Shown here: one piece after another, positions 61,607 to 64,000 of the stretch
Layout of the letters: each line of letters starts with the position of its first letter
Numbering within the stretch: the first letter of the stretch is position 1
Origin: Clostridiales bacterium
GTDB lineage: Bacteria > Bacillota > Clostridia > Oscillospirales > Oscillospiraceae
NCBI GenBank assembly: GCA_004556205.1
Contig: SFIL01000002.1
Coordinates: forward strand, 62,001 to 126,000
Length of the DNA: 64,000 bases
Direction: 5' to 3'
Program-made: the position numbers and the translations under genes
The notes under the pieces: model-generated
What the model was told of the DNA's origin: nothing
What the model saw: only the letters and a program-made list of their open reading frames with translations
Database searches by the model: none

Positions 61607-62536
61607 TTACTCCCCTGCTTTCTTCAAATATTCATCAATTTCTTCCCGCTGCGGCATCGAACGGGCACCGGAGCGCGTAACAGAAATACCCGACGCGACC
61701 GAGGCAAATCGCATTGCCTCCTCGACCGAGCTTCCCTCCATCTCCGCGCAGACAAAGGCAGCGGCATAGGTATCGCCCGCGCCTGTCGCATCGACGGCGA
61801 CATGCTCCGTCGGAAGTGCACGGAAAACGACATTGCCTGCGCTATCCATCAGATAGGAGCCTTCCTTTCCGCGCTTGACGATAAAGGTCTGGCCCTCCGA
61901 CGGTGTCAAGGCGAGAGCATCCATTTCGCTCTGACCTGCAAGCACGACGTCGCTCATCGCGCAGAGTTTCTGCATCGATGCCCTAACCGCAGGCGGCACT
62001 GCGTCAGGCGGATAGCGAAGGTTCGGGTCAAAATAGATCCTTGCGCGGCCCTTCCACGACGGCAGCACCTCAAAAATACTCTCCTCCGCCGGGTGAATGC
62101 CAATCATTACTCCCGAAACGAAAATTGCATCCGGCTGCACCTTATCCAAATAGCGGACATCCTCCGGCTTCAGCTTCTCATACGCCGAGCCGTTCGCCAG
62201 AACCCAAATTGTCCGTTCGCCGTCGGGCGTGACGGCGATGATGACCAGACCGCTGGCTGTCTCCGGATCGAGCGGGATTCCCTCGTTATTAACATGGTAG
62301 TTTTGCATATCGTCCTTGAGGTAATGTCCGACCTCATCGTCTCCGAGTCGGCAGATGATGGAGGTATCCATGCCGAGCACACCCAGTCCCGCTGCGATGT
62401 TGCCGCCCGTACCGCCGCCGTTGCGCTTGAGCGGCGTACCATAGGTTCCGTCTCCGCAGTTGGGATAGGCAATGATGTGGGTCAGCATATCGGCAAAAAT
62501 ATCTCCGATGACAACGACTTTTTTCTTATTCGCCAT
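61607..62536 (-). CDS. PfkB family carbohydrate kinase
   Basis: A 309-residue kinase. N-terminal VVVIGDIFADML and GGNIAAGLGVLG; C-terminal DATGAGDTYAAAFV with the catalytic Asp. Substrate specificity is not readable; with a nucleoside hydrolase beside it, ribose or a nucleoside is the natural guess. ATG at 62536 with GGAGG upstream. It lies 12 bases after the hydrolase. Confidence 0.93.
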   Translation of the reverse strand: MANKKKVVVIGDIFADMLTHIIAYPNCGDGTYGTPLKRNGGGTGGNIAAGLGVLGMDTSIICRLGDDEVGHYLKDDMQNYHVNNEGIPLDPETASGLVIIAVTPDGERTIWVLANGSAYEKLKPEDVRYLDKVQPDAIFVSGVMIGIHPAEESIFEVLPSWKGRARIYFDPNLRYPPDAVPPAVRASMQKLCAMSDVVLAGQSEMDALALTPSEGQTFIVKRGKEGSYLMDSAGNVVFRALPTEHVAVDATGAGDTYAAAFVCAEMEGSSVEEAMRFASVASGISVTRSGARSMPQREEIDEYLKKAGE

Positions 62537-62548
62537 ATGAAACCTCCT

Positions 62549-63643
62549 TTACCGGGGTGCTCTTGCCAACTTTGCAAACATATCTCCGAAAACCGCGTCT
62601 CTGTAAATATATCGGCAGATCCGCGCGGTGTGCCCGACATCGGTCGAACAATCCCAACAGATCTCGTCCGTCAGCTTGGGCAGACGTACAAGCTCTGAGG
62701 GGCACCATGTCGGATTGACCATATAGGCGACCGTAGAGATATCCCAAATGATTCGGGACGGAGAGATCGCGGTATTGGTATAAGGCTCGCCCGCCTCGCC
62801 GTAATCATCCAGCCCTTTCCCGTAGGTCTTATGGAACAGGCGCAGCCAATTCATACCCATCTCCTGCGTAAGCTGGCTGACGACATTTTCCGTCAAATAA
62901 GTGCCGACACGGCTTTTTCCCTTCATATTGCGCTCCAGCTCCGGCGCGGTTACGGTCAGATTGGAGGCGACCGTCATGCACGGAACGAGCACCAACGGTA
63001 CGCCGCACTCGACAATCAGCTGCGAAGCAAGCATATCCTGCCCGAGGTTAAATTCGATGGTGTGCGGCCAGTAGAACGGCTGTCCCGCAAGCCAGACAAC
63101 AACGATCTTTTTTATGATAGACGGATCCATCAAAATGGCGGAGGCGACATTCGTGATTTCTCCGATGGCGATCACATAAAGCGGCTCGTCGCTTTCGTGC
63201 GCGCGGCGAACCAAATCCCTTGCCGCCTCGCTCTCCACCGGTGTTTCTCGGTCGGTCAGATAGGACGGCGAGCCGCGGAATACCATTCCTTTCGGGTCGC
63301 GGTTCATCAGGGAGAACAGATGCAGGATCTCTTGATAACTCTGCTCCAGCCCCTCCTGCAAATCGGCGGTCATGGGAATATTGACATCCGCATTCATCAT
63401 CCGCGCCAAAAAAGCAGAGGAGAAAGGGGCGGCGTAGATGGCCTGAACATCGAGGCGTTCCGGCGACATTAAGGCATAAGCAATAGCGAACTGGTCGTCC
63501 ACCTCGTTATATGTATCTGAATCAATGACTGCACGGACTTTGCCCTTGGGCGGTACAAGGCGCAGCGCCCGTTCTTCGTCCGTTAAAACAGGAAATTTCA
63601 CAGTAAACGCTTCCCTTCCGAAAAATTTTTCATCCACGTGCAC
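62549..63643 (-). CDS. Inosine/uridine-type nucleoside hydrolase
   Basis: A 364-residue member of the nucleoside hydrolase family, splitting a ribonucleoside to base and ribose. The calcium/ribose site DSDTYNEVDDQFAIAYAL is near residue 39 and is the longer-spaced DxD...DD variant. VVWLAGQPFYWPHTIEFNLG and C-terminal IIWDISTVAYMVNPTW complete the pocket. Start is ambiguous among three GTGs (63643, 63637, 63601); I keep the first because it overlaps the permease stop, as most genes here do. Confidence 0.9.
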   Translation of the reverse strand: MHVDEKFFGREAFTVKFPVLTDEERALRLVPPKGKVRAVIDSDTYNEVDDQFAIAYALMSPERLDVQAIYAAPFSSAFLARMMNADVNIPMTADLQEGLEQSYQEILHLFSLMNRDPKGMVFRGSPSYLTDRETPVESEAARDLVRRAHESDEPLYVIAIGEITNVASAILMDPSIIKKIVVVWLAGQPFYWPHTIEFNLGQDMLASQLIVECGVPLVLVPCMTVASNLTVTAPELERNMKGKSRVGTYLTENVVSQLTQEMGMNWLRLFHKTYGKGLDDYGEAGEPYTNTAISPSRIIWDISTVAYMVNPTWCPSELVRLPKLTDEICWDCSTDVGHTARICRYIYRDAVFGDMFAKLARAPR

Positions 63644-64000
63644 CTGCGGGCCTTTTGGCTTTCAAACGGGAGCTTCTCGCTCTGAAGCGATCGGCATTTT
63701 GGAAGAAGATCATCACGATCAACAGGAACAGTCCGAGAACAACATTTTGGAAGGTGTCCGGCATGCCTGCGGCGATCAGACCGATGAAGATGATATTCAG
63801 GCTGAACTGGCTGATAAAGATGCCGAGGGTCAGATTACAGATACGTTGGAGCACCAACGCCAAAAGGATACTGATGAGGGGCTTAAATACGATGGTAACA
63901 CTTCCGAGTCCGGTCTGCGCACCGACGGAGCCGGACTGGCTCAGCGTCAGGATGGCAGCCACAGAGAGGAAGATCCCGCCGTAGACAAAGGACTTAAATT
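63630..64000 (-). CDS. Ribose-type ABC transporter permease (5' part cut by window edge)
   Basis: The minus-strand frame enters from the window edge (FKSFVYGGIFLSVAAILTLSQ) and ends at 63630. Three hydrophobic segments are visible, with SQSGSVGAQTGLGSVTIVF, a long ILLALVLQRICNLTLGIF stretch and IFIGLIAAGMPDTFQNVVLG. These match the C-terminal half of RbsC-class permeases. Its stop overlaps the nucleoside hydrolase, so it belongs to the same operon and probably imports a nucleoside or pentose. Confidence 0.85.
   Translation of the reverse strand, partial: FKSFVYGGIFLSVAAILTLSQSGSVGAQTGLGSVTIVFKPLISILLALVLQRICNLTLGIFISQFSLNIIFIGLIAAGMPDTFQNVVLGLFLLIVMIFFQNADRFRARSSRLKAKRPAGARG

Overview
The window reads as a chromosomal segment of a Gram-positive, probably spore-forming member of the Clostridia; an Oscillospiraceae-like relative is my inference. 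The evidence is the Firmicutes gene order (yqfC-yqfD-phoH-ybeY-era-yqzL-recO and plsX-rnc-smc-ftsY), a valine T-box leader, the sporulation genes yqfC, yqfD and ylbJ-like, Shine-Dalgarno sites of GGAGG type, consensus TTGACA/TATAAT promoters, and a giant secreted protein with S-layer homology repeats. I see no phage, transposase, CRISPR array or rRNA. Almost every gene lies on the minus strand; only a ylbJ-like gene, a small Cys-rich gene and a thioredoxin reductase-like gene lie on plus.

Layout from left to right (transcription mostly right to left). 1-3374: lepB-rbgA-small ORF-rnhB-yraN-M19 dipeptidase operon. 3533-4711: YibE/F membrane protein with its own promoter and a foldable leader. 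4853-5068: cluster of palindromes. 5082-11801: 2239-residue secreted PHP/OB-fold/SLH protein. 11988-14925: T-box-controlled valS. 14922-20479: pgcA, then uvrC-rsmD-coaD-coiled-coil protein, then an HPr-like gene. 20496-28161: yqfC-yqfD-phoH-ybeY-GNAT-era-yqzL-recO-mutS2, with four genes coupled by 4-base overlaps. 28243-29508: ylbJ-like and Cys-rich small gene on plus. 29602-36167: lacI-rbsK-fucU-binding protein-ATPase-permease, a complete ribose-type sugar uptake operon. 36620-36696: tRNA-Val(CAC). 36852-39492: trxB-like gene converging on an xdhC-methyltransferase pair. 39545-59171: a housekeeping run, rRNA methyltransferase-dprA-topA-trmFO-plsX-rnc-smc-ftsY-rph-rdgB-yhbY-nadD/yqeK fusion-LCP protein, then rsfS-leuS and rpsU. 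59276-64000: an incompletely seen nucleoside/sugar operon, ABC permease-nucleoside hydrolase-PfkB kinase-double SIS protein-YjbQ-BtpA.

The least ordinary items are: the nucleoside hydrolase/PfkB/SIS/YjbQ/BtpA cluster, which looks like a nucleoside or pentoside catabolic route of unknown chemistry; the giant SLH protein, with an unusual long antisense open frame caused by codon bias; two families of recurrent palindromic terminators; a pair of LacI-type operator-like sites flanking the sugar-operon regulator; and a candidate structured leader in front of yibE/F. Motif positions and inverted repeats were read by eye; no database search, folding or alignment was run.
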